From Priapulus caudatus (lineage: Eukaryota > Priapulida > Priapulimorpha > Priapulimorphida > Priapulidae), in contig NW_014577090.1 in assembly GCF_000485595.1 (NCBI RefSeq), positions 278,540-339,077 on the forward strand: 60,538 bases of DNA, written 5' to 3'. Within the stretch, counting starts at the first letter, position 1. Each line of letters begins with the position of its first letter. A model generated the notes under the pieces. The model saw only the letters and a program-made list of their open reading frames with translations, was not told the origin of the DNA and did no database searches. The translations under genes were made by a program, and so were the position numbers. Below, piece after piece: positions 1-12,300 of the stretch.

Positions 1-71
<71 letters not shown>
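1..71. repeat. (TC)n microsatellite
   Basis: Pure CT dinucleotide run at the left edge of the window. Its full length is unknown because the window starts inside it. Confidence 0.95.
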
Positions 72-72
<1 letters not shown>

Positions 73-833
73 ACTTTCGTTCACTTTCTCCATCTCTCCC
101 TCAATGTATGCACTCTATATTAGTATGGTTTTGTGCAAAGCTAGTACTTATCCAAGTTAATCAGAAAATTTGCGGATGTGCGGTCTCTTTCTCTTTCACG
201 TGTTTCATTGATGCTTCCCTGCAAGGATGTAGAAATCTACGCGGTTTGTCGTTGTTTCGTGAATCGTCGCGTGACTGAGAAGATATAGAGAAAACGAGCG
301 CAATTGTCAGGAAAACCGATCAATCTTTCGACTTGAAAATTACGATACAAACAATCGCCGGATATTTTACCCGTGGGAGTAGCACAGCAGATGTGCAGCT
401 GTTTTTTTCAACGTGCTCACATACTTCATATAGCTGTTTCATTGTCAGTAGGAAACAGCCGCAGGTCGTATAATGTTATAATCTCAATCGCACAAGCTGC
501 TTCGTTAGTTTCTACCATTCAAATGACAACGGCCAGTGATAAGCATTATTTAAAAAAATATTAGTAATTATTTTTTAGTAGTAGTTGAATATTTTTTAAA
601 GCGATTCGTTGATTCGTTCATGATCTAATTATATGCTCTCATTCTATGCCTCAATTAGTTTATTATGAATCAGTTGAATTTCAATCATCCGTATATTGAC
701 CCGTGGATCACCATGTGTGTGCGCGTGCGTGCGTGGAGCGTATAGTACCGCACGCGAACACGAACATGGTTTACACGCGCGATGACGCCGTTATAACATC
801 TCTCTTCCCTCTCTCCACCCACCTCTCCCGCAG
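72..833 (+). other. Probable intron upstream of the first coding exon
   Basis: No coding exon recognised here. It ends in a pyrimidine-rich stretch and a CCCGCAG acceptor at about 827-833, so it is most likely the last intron of the plus-strand gene that follows. It is AT-rich with scattered stops; the part near 700-780 is GC-rich and alternates CpG and TpG. Confidence 0.5.
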
Positions 834-1556
834 GCGCGTCGGCGGGACACTGCCGACGACAACAGCACGTGTCACATGTCGCTCGACATGTCCGAAATCG
901 ACGAGGCGCTCACCGACGTGCCGGACATCGACTCGTGTCAGGGCATCCTCGCGCGACAGGCCAAGCGCAAGCTCGACCGCGAGGACTCCGGCATCCACAC
1001 GATGTCGTTCCGCAGCGGCAGCAATCGCATTAACCACGAGAGCGACAGCGAGACGTCCGAGTACCTGCTCGCGATGGCAGCGCCGCAGCTGCCGCCGGCC
1101 GCCGACACCGAGGTGCGCACATATCGGTTCCGGTCGCCGCGCGCCGACGCCGTCGGCAGGTCGCACGACTACCTCGAGCTGACGTCGGCCGGGCCGCTCG
1201 ACGAGATCGACGAGTCGGCCGAGGATCGTCGGCGCAGCGACGACCACTACCGCGTCGACAACGGCGTCTCGCTCGCCGGGCTGTTCTCGTCGACGATTCC
1301 CACCGCGCCGAACGCGAAGACGACGAAGCTCGACCTTCCGCTGACCTTCGAGAACACGCGTGCGATACGCGGCGTGCCGCCGCCGCCGACGTCGTCGTCG
1401 CGCGGTAAGCCCGCCAAGGGCAGCGCGATCGCGGCGCTGTGCGCGCGCACGATACCGGACGAGGTGAAGAAGCAGAGACGCGAGAAGCTGTGCAAAAATC
1501 TCGATCGCATCCAGTCGGAGCTGAACAGGCTGGAGGACACGGTGACGTACGTGTGA
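834..1556 (+). CDS. Last coding exon of an unrecognised gene; DSGIHT degron and C-terminal PDZ ligand
   Basis: A single open exon of 240 codons follows a CCCGCAG acceptor. The frame is open from the acceptor (ARRRDTADDNSTCHMSLDMS), so the ATG at 876 is probably internal. I do not recognise the family. The protein is hydrophilic, with no membrane segment or signal peptide. Visible features: a DREDSGIHTMS segment matching the beta-TrCP phosphodegron DSGxxS/T as in beta-catenin; acidic and serine-rich middle; a PPPPTSSSRGK proline/serine patch; and a basic amphipathic C-terminal helix (KKQRREKLCKNLDRIQSELN) ending in VTYV, a class I PDZ-binding motif. This suggests a cytoplasmic scaffold or signalling protein with regulated turnover (inference). 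GC content and CpG are much higher than in the flanking introns, as in the other genes' coding exons. The stop codon lies in the first unit of the following minisatellite. Upstream exons are outside the window or not recognised. Confidence 0.75.
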   Translation, partial: ARRRDTADDNSTCHMSLDMSEIDEALTDVPDIDSCQGILARQAKRKLDREDSGIHTMSFRSGSNRINHESDSETSEYLLAMAAPQLPPAADTEVRTYRFRSPRADAVGRSHDYLELTSAGPLDEIDESAEDRRRSDDHYRVDNGVSLAGLFSSTIPTAPNAKTTKLDLPLTFENTRAIRGVPPPPTSSSRGKPAKGSAIAALCARTIPDEVKKQRREKLCKNLDRIQSELNRLEDTVTYV

Positions 1557-1752
1557 CGACACGGTGACGTGCGTGTGACGACACGGCGACGTACGTGTGA
1601 CGACGCGGTGACGTGCGTGTGACGACGCGGTGACGTGCGTGTGACGACGCGGTGACGTGCGTGTGACGACGCGGTGACGTACGTGTGACGACGCGGTGAC
1701 GTACGTGTGACGACACGGTGACGTGCGTGTGACGACACAGTGACGTATGCGT
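1540..1752 (+). repeat. 22-bp minisatellite seeded on the stop codon
   Basis: About nine to ten copies of a 22-bp unit, consensus near GTGACGTGCGTGTGACGACG plus CG. The first copy supplies the last codons (DTVTYV) and the TGA stop of the exon; the rest are 3' UTR. Each unit carries a TGACGT half-CRE-like core. Degenerate echoes (TGACGTA, GTGACGCA) continue to about 2010. All reading frames on the minus strand are artificially open here. Confidence 0.9.
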
Positions 1753-3944
1753 GACCACACGCGGATGTATGAGCGATAACATGCAGATAGAGGTGTGGTA
1801 ACACACGGTCACACGTGTGTGATATCAGCTTAGTGGACACTATGACGTGAGCGCGAACATACACACACAAGTACAATTAGTTGACGCAGTGAAGTACGTA
1901 TTATAAGACATGGTCGTGAACCTGACATCACATTGATTGACAGCGTGACGTACTTAATGATGACGCACGGACATAAGTGTGACACTATTGGTTGACACAG
2001 TGACGCATACTAGTATGCGATAGCAAACACACAACCCATTGGTCAGTGAATACAGTATTGCACATGCATGTAATAATACGCGACCATGAGTATAACCGGG
2101 AAAAAAATTAGTATGTTAATGTACTGCTGGTATGGGGAGTACATTTACGCGTTAACTTGCTCTCCTAATGTGATGCCTCTTTGACACAATGTTGGCAGAG
2201 GGTATAGAGCAACATAGTGACACAATGACACAATGACACAGTGTCTATCGTACACCCACCGTCGCATCGTAAAACACATCAATACCTATGAGATAAACAC
2301 CGACATCGTCCGTAAACTATCCTGTAGCACGCGTCCCCCAGGTGTAGAGAGCAATGAACCTTAATTGAGATGAGATTTTGACAGGTGGCCGTGGATTGAT
2401 GCGGGCCGCGCTACACCTCGTGTAATTTCCCCTATACGAGTAAAACCACTTCGCCGAGATCGTGTGATGAGAAAGATAGCATTCGATGCGGACAGATGAT
2501 GCAGGCAACGTTGGTTTCGTCCAAATTCGTAAGCGAGATGTGAGAAAAATCCGAAGTGAAAACACCGAGTGCAAAAAACAGCAGGCAAACTTTGCTGTAC
2601 ACGACACTGCGGGGCGGGGCATCGTTAATGAATCGAGTGTGCTGTCCGTGCATCGGCAATCGAGACAACAATTTCGGGGGGAAAGGCTGAGATTGGTTGT
2701 GAAGCCCTATCAGTGTGTGTATATGTGCGTGCGTGTGTATGCGTGCGCACTCGAGACCGACACAGTTGCTGCAAAATTCGTATTTAGTCAGTCTCGCGGG
2801 GAGATGTAAGGAGCGGTTTTCTGACTCGGTGAATTACCCGTGGCGTCCAACAAAAAACCCCTTCATTATTTCATCCTGCTTCATATATCCGTCGCTCTGC
2901 TTTCTACTTTTCCACGTATGCAGTATTAGGCAGTACAGAATAATTATTTACAAATAAATTCCGTAGCATTAGTATGCTTCCTCGGAACGCACCATCTCTG
3001 CCTATTAACATCCCAGCTCCCCTCCCCCCGTACTAATACCCTGCGATGAACATTTGTTCACACTCAGTTAGATTTAACAGTCAGAAATTGTCTCGCCTCT
3101 AGCGGTCGTCATCTCACGAACGTGTGCGCATTTTTAAACGTATATGAGCGGATAGGTTGCTATACGGTTAAAAAGCGCACAAACCTTATGTTTTCGTCTC
3201 TTTCACTGCGGACTGCAACGAGACGTTTCGCCTCGCTCTGTGTTTCACATCAGCGGTCACGTGGCCAAGCGTACCCGTATTATTGCCGCGTTTTATAATC
3301 ACGCCCAAGCATTGTAAGACCGAAGATTTGATTAGACGAATTCTTCCATTTATCAGCCGAATGATGTCCTTGTACATATTTCGGTTGACGTATAGTGGTA
3401 GCCTAGCATATATTTAGTTGCTTTTGTTTGGTAAATCAAGGATGGAAAGCCTATACTAGTATCTACTGGTATGTTGCGTAAATGCAGATTTGAAATACAA
3501 ATTTGCGTCGACGCAGCTAAACAAAGCGAGGAGAAGGGTTAGGAATGCGAACTAAGTGCAAATGACTTAGAAGCATCCGCAGACACTAAACTGAGAGACG
3601 TTATAAGAAGCCGGATCGCTCACTCAAATCATTTCACTGGGGCGTCTCCACCATCGGTGTTTGCCTCACCATCGGAGGAGAGAGTCATTCGATCGTTTCA
3701 CTGGGTAGACATTTTATTGGACATGCCACGTGTTGTCTGCCTGTGCGTCGCAGCGACAAGACACTCCGTGTAGCTAGCTGAACGAACGAATAGCAATTGA
3801 GCTATCCGCCTGGGGTGATTGACAGGTAGGTCTAGCCAGTCCGCGTTGCGATAGAAACGTTCTAAAAACGCGGCTTAGTGATGAAGTGCCACGGAGTCAA
3901 CAAGGTGGCGCGCACGCGTAAGAAAATACATGGATACTGGTCTA

Positions 3945-4020
3945 GTTTGACCGACCTAGCAACAATATCAAAGGCGGTGGGCGTGGTCATCTCATTGAGG
4001 CTGATAGGTCAATTGTATCT
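3945..4020 (+). repeat. Dispersed repeat family, copy 1
   Basis: Shares a degenerate core (TTGACCRACCTAGYAACAAT, then a GGCTNATAGGTYAATT-like end) with copies at 30957-31028 and 43551-43637, all in plus orientation. No coding capacity and no clear terminal repeats or target duplication, so the class is unknown. The three copies diverge strongly in the middle. Confidence 0.6.
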
Positions 4021-4034
4021 TATTACCGCGTTCG

Positions 4035-4223
4035 TGTAACATGTCCCCCCTTACATGATTCCACTATGCACAGGCGCTGTTGGAACCTTATACATAAAGC
4101 AATCCCTCACATTTAAGATGATCTACCGATTTTGTAAGTAGGAGCATCGCAAGGCACGCACCTGTATATAAGAACGCACTTGAGCTCTCTCTCTCTCACG
4201 CCTAGACAGGTGCTAAAGACGAG

Positions 4224-4272
<49 letters not shown>

Positions 4273-4388
4273 GTCGTGTACAAATGTCCCCCCGTTTACT
4301 GTTCCCAGTTTCTTACTTTTTTGACATGAATAAAACATGGTTGCCATGTAAACACACCAGCTGGCTTGCGTTCTTCTTTCATTTTACA
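4035..4388 (+). mobile_element. Candidate solo LTR
   Basis: The block starts TGTAACATG, has a TATATAAG box near 4164, an AATAAAA signal near 4329 and ends TTTTACA, the architecture of a long terminal repeat. An AT microsatellite sits inside. Three short direct repeats of TTCATTTTACAATAGTTTTG type follow the 3' end. No matching target duplication and no second copy in the window, so the call rests on layout alone. Confidence 0.35.
4226..4269. repeat. (AT)n microsatellite
   Basis: About 22 uninterrupted AT units inside the LTR-like block. Confidence 0.95.
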
Positions 4389-5941
4389 ATAGTTTTGAAA
4401 TTTCTCTTCATTTTACAATAGTTTTGATTCTTCATTCATTTAACAATAGATTTGATGCGTGGCTTGGGAATATGTTACATCTAGTTTCATTCGTTAACAA
4501 ATTTTGCGCATTAATTGAGAGTAACATCTTACAGTAGAACGATGGAATGACAGAGAAGCAGCTTTGCCTGTCTAACAGCAACAGAAATCATATGATACAG
4601 TTGAACCGTTTTCAAGCCGGTTAAATGCAGTATAAAACGTCTGTGAAATGTTGAAAGTCTGTGAAAAGTCACAACTGATTATAATGCGTGTAACGAAACA
4701 TACTGCAATCTCAGTAAATCTACGAACAAATGAAAAATAAGAATACAATTCAACAACTTACAACTCACATTTAATAGTTACATGACACGGCAATATTGCT
4801 TATAATGTTATGGGAGATAACTCGCTGCTTCACCTATCGTAACCCAAGTTTACACGCAGGTCATGCATACAGATGCCATCGCACCGTGCTCCAATATACT
4901 ACCGCACCTAGTCTGCTACTAATAACCATCTTGAGCTTATTATTACAAAAGCCCGCACATTTTCACTTTAACACAGGGGAAAATGTTGGCTCCTGATCAT
5001 TGCAAGTTTAAACACAAGTGGGTCTGCCACACCTATCTACGTACTTTCCCCTTTATATTCATACAGAATCAGTGAATAAAACTGCTGACGTAATTTCCCT
5101 AAACGATTCATGATCAACAGACAACGATTTTCTGAGCTATCACAAGGTGCTATCAGTCGAGTCATCTACATCGTAACCATACAAACGTCAGTAAAATCAG
5201 GGCAAACAAAGCGTTTTCAATTCTTCCATGACTGTAGAGTATCAGGCATCGGTAATTGCACCTGGCCTATCATGCCACCCTTGCCTTCCTGTGGTGTGGC
5301 GCTTACGATCACCTACCCTCTTCACACAACCTAGCCGAGTAACGAAACGTTGGCCTTGCCCAACCTCTCAACCACCGCCTGCAGCCACGCGACCTCTTGC
5401 TAAGTCCATACCCCCTGCTTGCCCACCCTTTAAATTGACTACGTCACGAATTTTCTATGGTAAAATTTGTAAAATTTTTGTTGCCATTTTTTTACATTAA
5501 AAGTAAGAACTAACGGGACTAAACGTATCGTCAAATTCTTACCTGATAAAATTGTTTCTCAACTAGTTAAAAATCCAAAAAACCTGGACGATTTGATATT
5601 GTCTTCCTGACATTAATTGCTTGCTATGGGCTATGTATGAGTCCTGAGTGTATGTTCACATCGAACAATATAGTAAAATAAGAAGTATAATGCAGCAATT
5701 TAACCATAAAAAGTGAACAGAATTACTTATATTTTGTGAAAAAGTGGAGAAAAAAATTTAATTTTTACCATTTACGGTGACGTAATCACTTTAACTACAA
5801 TCCCCTCCTGCTTGACCAACCTCCAACTACCATCCCCTTATGCAGGGCTTCCTCCCAACTGCCACCTGTGCTGCAGACTCCCCACCCCTTGACTTTGCGC
5901 TCTCATACCCGACTCTCTGCCGACTATTATTCGCTCATTTC

Positions 5942-6278
5942 CTACTGGCGTGTCTGCTGCAGTCGCTCGATTTGATCGGGATGCTTGGGACAGCCGCTCG
6001 TCATCACCTCCGCAACGTTGTCCGTTATCAACACGTCGTCCTCAATCCGGATTCCGATTCCGCGGAACTCCTCCGGTGCATTCTGGTCTTTTTCGGGTAC
6101 GTAGATGCCTGCGGTGGGAAGTGGTAATGCAGTGAGTGGCAAAGTTCTGTGCGAAGCGAGAAGTACTTGTGTTTGTATGAAGGTTATGTGCGCAGTCGTA
6201 ATCCGTTAAAAACAGTAACATGGAGTAGTGACCTTCCTCTTTTCATTTCTTTTCTGTTTTCCTCTCTCTCAGCCTCCG

Positions 6279-6317
<39 letters not shown>

Positions 6318-9300
6318 CACTCTCACTCCCCTTCTCTCTCTCTTTCTTTTTCTCTCTCCGCCCTCTCCCTCTCCCTCTCTCTGAACCATACAAGAATTGT
6401 AGGTGAATCATGGTTTGAATCAAAAAGCAAAGATACTCTGTGCATACAGACAGTGCTAACGTTTACCTCACGTATATTACATTCCAGGGGCCCACTGTCA
6501 GGAATATCATGAACAGTTGTGAGTATCCTAAGTCTAGGATATCATACATTTTGTTCACGTGTGCTCAACACATATTTTGCGTGCAACAGTTGCCACGTCC
6601 ATTGATGCTATATATGATGCTTCTGACAACAGCCCACCCCCCTCAGGACTCGACCATAGACCGGATTGCATTAGCACCGACCTGGCTCTATCGTTATCAC
6701 CATTCCCGGCTCTAGCGGAATACTCCGGGGGATGTCGCTGCAGTCGTGAATGTCCATGCCGAGATAGTGGCTCAGATGATGCGGACAGTACGGATACATT
6801 GCCTGCAACACGCGGAATCTCTCTCACTCAATCCATCCGCAACAAAACGTCCGCAATAAACACATTAAAATAATTCTAAAATATAATACAATATATATAA
6901 CGAATAATGCAACACATATCAATATCACGCACATAAATATGATAATATGAATGTGTAACTTCTCGTGGTACGGAATCACGTGTAAACACGTGTCAGTAGT
7001 CTTCCCTAGAGGTGGCCACGGCTGGACGTTGTACTTACCTTGAGCAGGTCATTGCCACTGAGGTCACGTGCGAGGATCCCTAGTTGTTTGAGCTTCTCTC
7101 CCGTCATCAGGCACATCTCCTTGTAGAGGGAGTCAAGAGAGACTCCCGGCGTGCAGAGGTTCAGACAAGACTTCTGCACCTCCAGCACAGCTTCGTACAG
7201 ACTGAGCTGAGGCTCACTGAATGATCCTACGACACACAGAAACGTGGAGGTTATCTAAATATGCTACATCGTTAATTTTATTATATATGTTAATTATTAA
7301 TAACAAAGTTATATAAATTTATTTTAACTGCTATATTAAAATTGCAATTTATTTTAAAAATTTATGTTTAAATTTATCGTATATTATTTTTTACGTTTTT
7401 TTTATTTTCTTATTTATTTATTTAAACATTGTTCTCCCCATGTATGGGCCCTGATGTTGATATGCAATACAAACCACTACAGTACACTTAACACTCCAAA
7501 TTTCATAGACTATTACAATTGCCTGTAGAGTTCCGAGCACATATAAATTTCCTATCATTATTTAAATCACTTTTAACTAAAAAACTTCACCTTTTTATAA
7601 AGCTTAACGTTAAACGGACCAAATCATTTGCTTTTACTGCTAGGCAGATTTCACATTATTGGAAAGTATTTAGCCCACATGAATTGATTGACCTTGGATC
7701 AAATTAGGTAAGCTGGTAGCTTTGAAACATTGTGATTCACAAATTACTAACTTACTAGATCGCCAGTAAGAAGTTTAAGAAAAGAAACGTTTTTGTGTGT
7801 GTTATTTGACATTCGTGGGGCTTTAACCAGACAAAAGACATGCAAGGCACGTGTGGGCTGTCCCTTTGGTAAAATTACATAGATATCAGGAGTTAATAAA
7901 AGACAAATTTGTCTTTTATTAACTCCTGATAGATATCTAAAATAACAATGCGTACATACATCAAACTGTGAAGCAAATAAACTCACCAGAGATCGGCCAT
8001 GTGCGCGTTAGATCACTGTTGTACCCAAACAATTCGCACCCACCATCCATGAGTACTAGCTGCCCATCCTGTATCAACTGCAAACACAAAGACAACCAGT
8101 TAAGTTTCATGCAAGATTGGATATGTACAATCTGTAAAGCCCCGGACACACTAGGCGATTTTCACCGGCGACTCAGTCGGGCGACTCAATCGCTGGTGAA
8201 AATCTCCTAATGTGTGCAGTCAGTCGCCGCCGATTTTCGAGTCGGGCGACTGAGTTGCCCGAATCAAACATGTTTGATCAAATCGGGCGATTATTTCAGT
8301 CGCGCGACTACAATCGCCTAGTGTGTCCGGGTTGGCAAATGAGTCGCCCGAATGTACAATTCATTAGCCAATCAAACGGTGCCATTTTCAATCATGTGAC
8401 TATCAATCTAGGTGGCGCGAGTGCTTTAGTGTTGCAGCGGGAGAAAAATCGCCGATGAATCGCGCTGATATTCGCCTAGTGTGTCCACTCAGTTGCCCGA
8501 CTCATTCGCCGGCGACTCAGTCGCGCGACTCACTCGCCTGAAAAATCGCCTAGTGTGTCCGGGGCTTAAGACAGGGCATGCATAAAACTGCAGAATTAAA
8601 CTCAATGGAAATGCACAGAGAGTCATAGTTTGAATAAAATGGCATAGTTCAACCATCTACCCGATTGATTTTTAACAGATAATGTTGGCACTATATATTG
8701 CTTTACTATACTATATAGCAGTGTTTCCCCTGCATTAACACGAGCGAGGCAGGCCGCCTCGCTTAAATTCTCAGCCGCCACGCAGAAATTTGTCCAAAAC
8801 ACTGCCTCGCTGATGAAAATCACTGTTCTTCCATAGAACAGTGATTATAATGCACCAATATAGCTTAGAATGCACCAAATTGCACCATTTTTTCACAAAT
8901 TTTAGCAGCACCGGGGGTGCTCGCTTTGCTAGAACCTCGAAACGCGCAAACACACACACAATGAAAGTGTCAATGACACTGTAGCTCACCACAAAAAAAG
9001 GACACAAATGAGTGAGTAAGAAGAAGTCAGTTTTAAGTGAGCAACCATCGACGTACATTATAGAAACGATTGCCATCATTATATCGTAATAATAATTTAT
9101 AAACCAAAATGAATCACAATTTGTGACTGTAGATGGCGCTACACCCGCTTTGTAGCGATGGCATTTGAAATAAATAGGTTATGCTGCGTTCCGACATGTT
9201 TTGTAAATCTTTACTCTAATATAAACGTTTTATCGGCAGGGTGGAAAGGAAATACCAATTTTGCATTAAAGATATTGTCAATGAAATCTTGTAAAACGAA

Positions 9301-12300
9301 CCAGACACGAGTGTGACACCACAGACTGTTTGTGTTTATATAATATGCTATATAATTGCCAAACCCTACCTAATTTGCATAATTTTTTTTTAAATATCAA
9401 AACCCGTAGCCCTTTTTCATTCACATACAAAAAATGAGCAAAATCCGTTGAACCTGAACTGACTAATGGCAATTTTCATTTTTCCCAAAAAATCGCCGTG
9501 GCTCGAAAGTACGCCGACTGCCGTGTTCCAAAATAGGACGTTCCATATGGGAGCATAGCAGTAACAACTACACCCAATTTCAAACATGTGGGTCAAACGG
9601 TTCTAGAGTTATCGTTGACCGAAACCAAATGTTGACGGACGGACGGACGGACGGACGGACGGACGTACGACAGAAGACGACCCATGGCAATAGCTCAGCT
9701 TGACGATGTCAAGATGAGCTAAAAATTTACCACCTCCCAGACTTCTCTGGCCAGGGGAAGCACTGCTATATAGTACAACATACAGTGCTATTTAGTTCAA
9801 CCATCTACCTGATTGTTGTTAATGTAATGGATTGTGTTGGCACGGTTTCCGCCAGCTACGACTGGTGGATATGCAAGATAGTTGGCACCTCTAATCTTAC
9901 ATTCATACTCCATCTTGGCCCACAGGAAATGTTCGTCCACCTGCCGGGGAATATTTACAAAACGCTATTACAAAATCTGTACACATTCACAACGTTTACA
10001 TGTAATCCCAATTTGCCAGCAGAACACCACACTTGGATGACAATGGGACTTTTTTTGGATTGATCCGGATCAAGTGATCCCTAATGAATCAAACATACCC
10101 AAAATTGCATCCTCTCACCAACTTCCACACACAACCTCATGCCATGAGCAAAACTATGATTGGATGAACACGGTGGATTACTGACAAGATGTAGCATGAT
10201 GAGCAAGATAAAAATTTCTGAACTCCCTGAAATAGTAATAAATTAAGACAATACTACATTCAATATTATTGGCCTTTGGATAGTTTGACAATTCAATGGT
10301 ATATACATATTCACACGTATATCACCCCACCGAGATTTCTCAACAGATTGCATTGATCACAAAACGGATAAATTTGAAAACTAACATCCTGGAAATCGGT
10401 GAAAGATAACTGGAGCCACAGAAGACCTATGCCCTAATTCAATAGCGCCCTGGAGCCGCCCGTTGACCACACACTGCAAATACCAACTGCCCGCTGCCTG
10501 CACGCTCCCCTGCCCACTGCCTGTATGCTCCCACCGCCCGCTGCCTGCATGCTTCCCCTGCCTGCTGCCTGCATGCTCCCCCCTGCCTGCTGCCTGCATG
10601 CTCCCCCTGCCCGCTGCCTGCATGCTCCCACCACCTGTTGCCTGCATGCTCCCACTGCCTGCTGCCTGCATGCTCCCACTGCCCGCTGCCTGCATGCTCC
10701 CCCTGCCCGCTGCCTGCATGCTCCCACCGCCCGCTGCCTGCATGCTCCCCCTGCCCGCTGCCTGCATGCTCCCCCTGCCCGCTGCCTGCATGCTCCCCCT
10801 GCCCGCTGCTGCACCTCTCTTCGCCTGCCCACACTGCCTGCACCTCCCACGACCGCCCACGCCTGACCTCACCCTGCCCACTGCCTGCATCTCCTCCTGC
10901 CCCTGCTTCACGCTCCCAGTCCGCCCGCCTCACGCTCCCAGCGCCCGTGCTGCATGCCCCTCCAACTTAGCTATGCCGGCACTCGCTGCCTGCATGCTCC
11001 CAACCGACCTTGTTGCCCCATTGCCCCCTGCTGCCCGCTGCCGTAGCCATGCTTCCCACTGCCCGCTGCCCTGCATGCCCCGACTGCCGCTGCCTGTCAT
11101 GCTCCCCCTGCCCCTCCTCATACTCAACTGCCCCTGCCTGCTATCTCCTCTCTGCCCACTGCCTGGCATGCTCCCCCTGCCTGCTGCTTACAACCCCGCG
11201 CCCCATCCGCGCCTCATGCTCCCGCTGCCCGCTCCTGCATGCCTCCCCAGGCCCGCTGCCCTGCATGGCGTCCCACCCGCTGCCTCACTCCCACCCGCTG
11301 CCGTGCATGCTCCCCCTCCCGCTGCCGTGCATTCTTCCCCCTGCCCCTGCCTGCATCTCCCGCGCTGCCCGCTGCCTAGCAATCTCCCATCCGCCCGCCT
11401 GCATCTTATGCTCTCCTGCCCACTGCCTGCATGCTCCCCGCTGCCCGCTGCCTGCATGCTGCCCACGCCCGCTGCTTACACCTCCCCTGCCCACCTGCCG
11501 CAGCTCCCGCCCGGCTCCCGCTGCCTGCATGCTCCTCCCTGCCCTGCCTGCATGCTCCCACTCGCCACACGCGCGTGTACACGCTCCCAGCCGCCGCTGC
11601 CGTACAACGCTCCCCACTGCCCGCTGCCTCCATGCTCCCAACTGCCCCGCATGCCCTGCACGCTCCTACCCCCGCTGCATGCACGCCCCCCTCCGCGCCT
11701 GCAGCTCCCCCTGCCCTCACATGCCTGCATGCTCCGCCCCTTCCCCGCATTGCTTAACAATCGCTCCCCCCTGGCCCGCTGTCCGCATGCTTCCCCTTGC
11801 CCACTCGACCGGGCACTATGGTGGGTTCACTACTATTGCCACCACCGACTGACCGCCAACCGAATGCTCCTGCGGCCCAGTCTGACCTCATGCTCCCGCG
11901 ACCCACTGACCACACACGCCCGCCAGCGCATCTCCCTTCGGCGCCAGTCGACGCCACCGCTCACCTGCGACCTACACTGACCACACACTGCCCGCCACGC
12001 GGATGCTCCTGCGGCGCAGTCTGACCTCACGCTCCCGCGACCCACTGACCACACACTGCCCGCCACGCGAGCTCCATGCGGCCCAGTCCACCTCACGCCT
12101 CCGCGAGCCTCCCACTGCCCACAGGTTATTGCGTGATGTGATTTTGGTGGTGACGCTGCCCGCCACGCGGATGCTCCTGCGGCAGCAGTCTGACCTATGC
12201 TCCCGCGACCCACTGACCACACGCCGCTCACTTAGGGAGCTCACTTCACCTGCGGGTAGGAGAACTTCATCGTCTCGGTCATCGCCTCGGCGGCGATCTG

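Larger units (their letters stand above)
1753..5941. other. Intergenic region between two convergent genes
   Basis: This lies between the stop of the first gene (+) and the stop of XPNPEP3 (-), so it should hold both 3' UTRs. No exon was recognised on either strand. It contains TGTG-rich simple sequence near 2715-2760, one copy of a dispersed repeat (3945-4020), an LTR-like block (4035-4388) with an AT microsatellite, and otherwise AT-rich unique sequence. Confidence 0.6.

Noticed and set aside
1540-1752. CRISPR array
   Set aside because: The units are contiguous without spacers, and the DNA is clearly eukaryotic; none of the other tandem arrays fits either.
771-1876. Minus-strand frames of 200-330 codons opposite the first exon
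   Set aside because: They run through the 22-bp minisatellite (TASSHARHRVVTRTSP repeats) and are antisense to a GC-rich coding exon.
10463-11980. 505-codon plus-strand frame (LPAACMLP repeats) and glycine-rich minus-strand frames
   Set aside because: The 24-bp minisatellite period is a multiple of 3 with no stop in the unit, so open frames arise on both strands. It lies wholly inside an XPNPEP3 intron.
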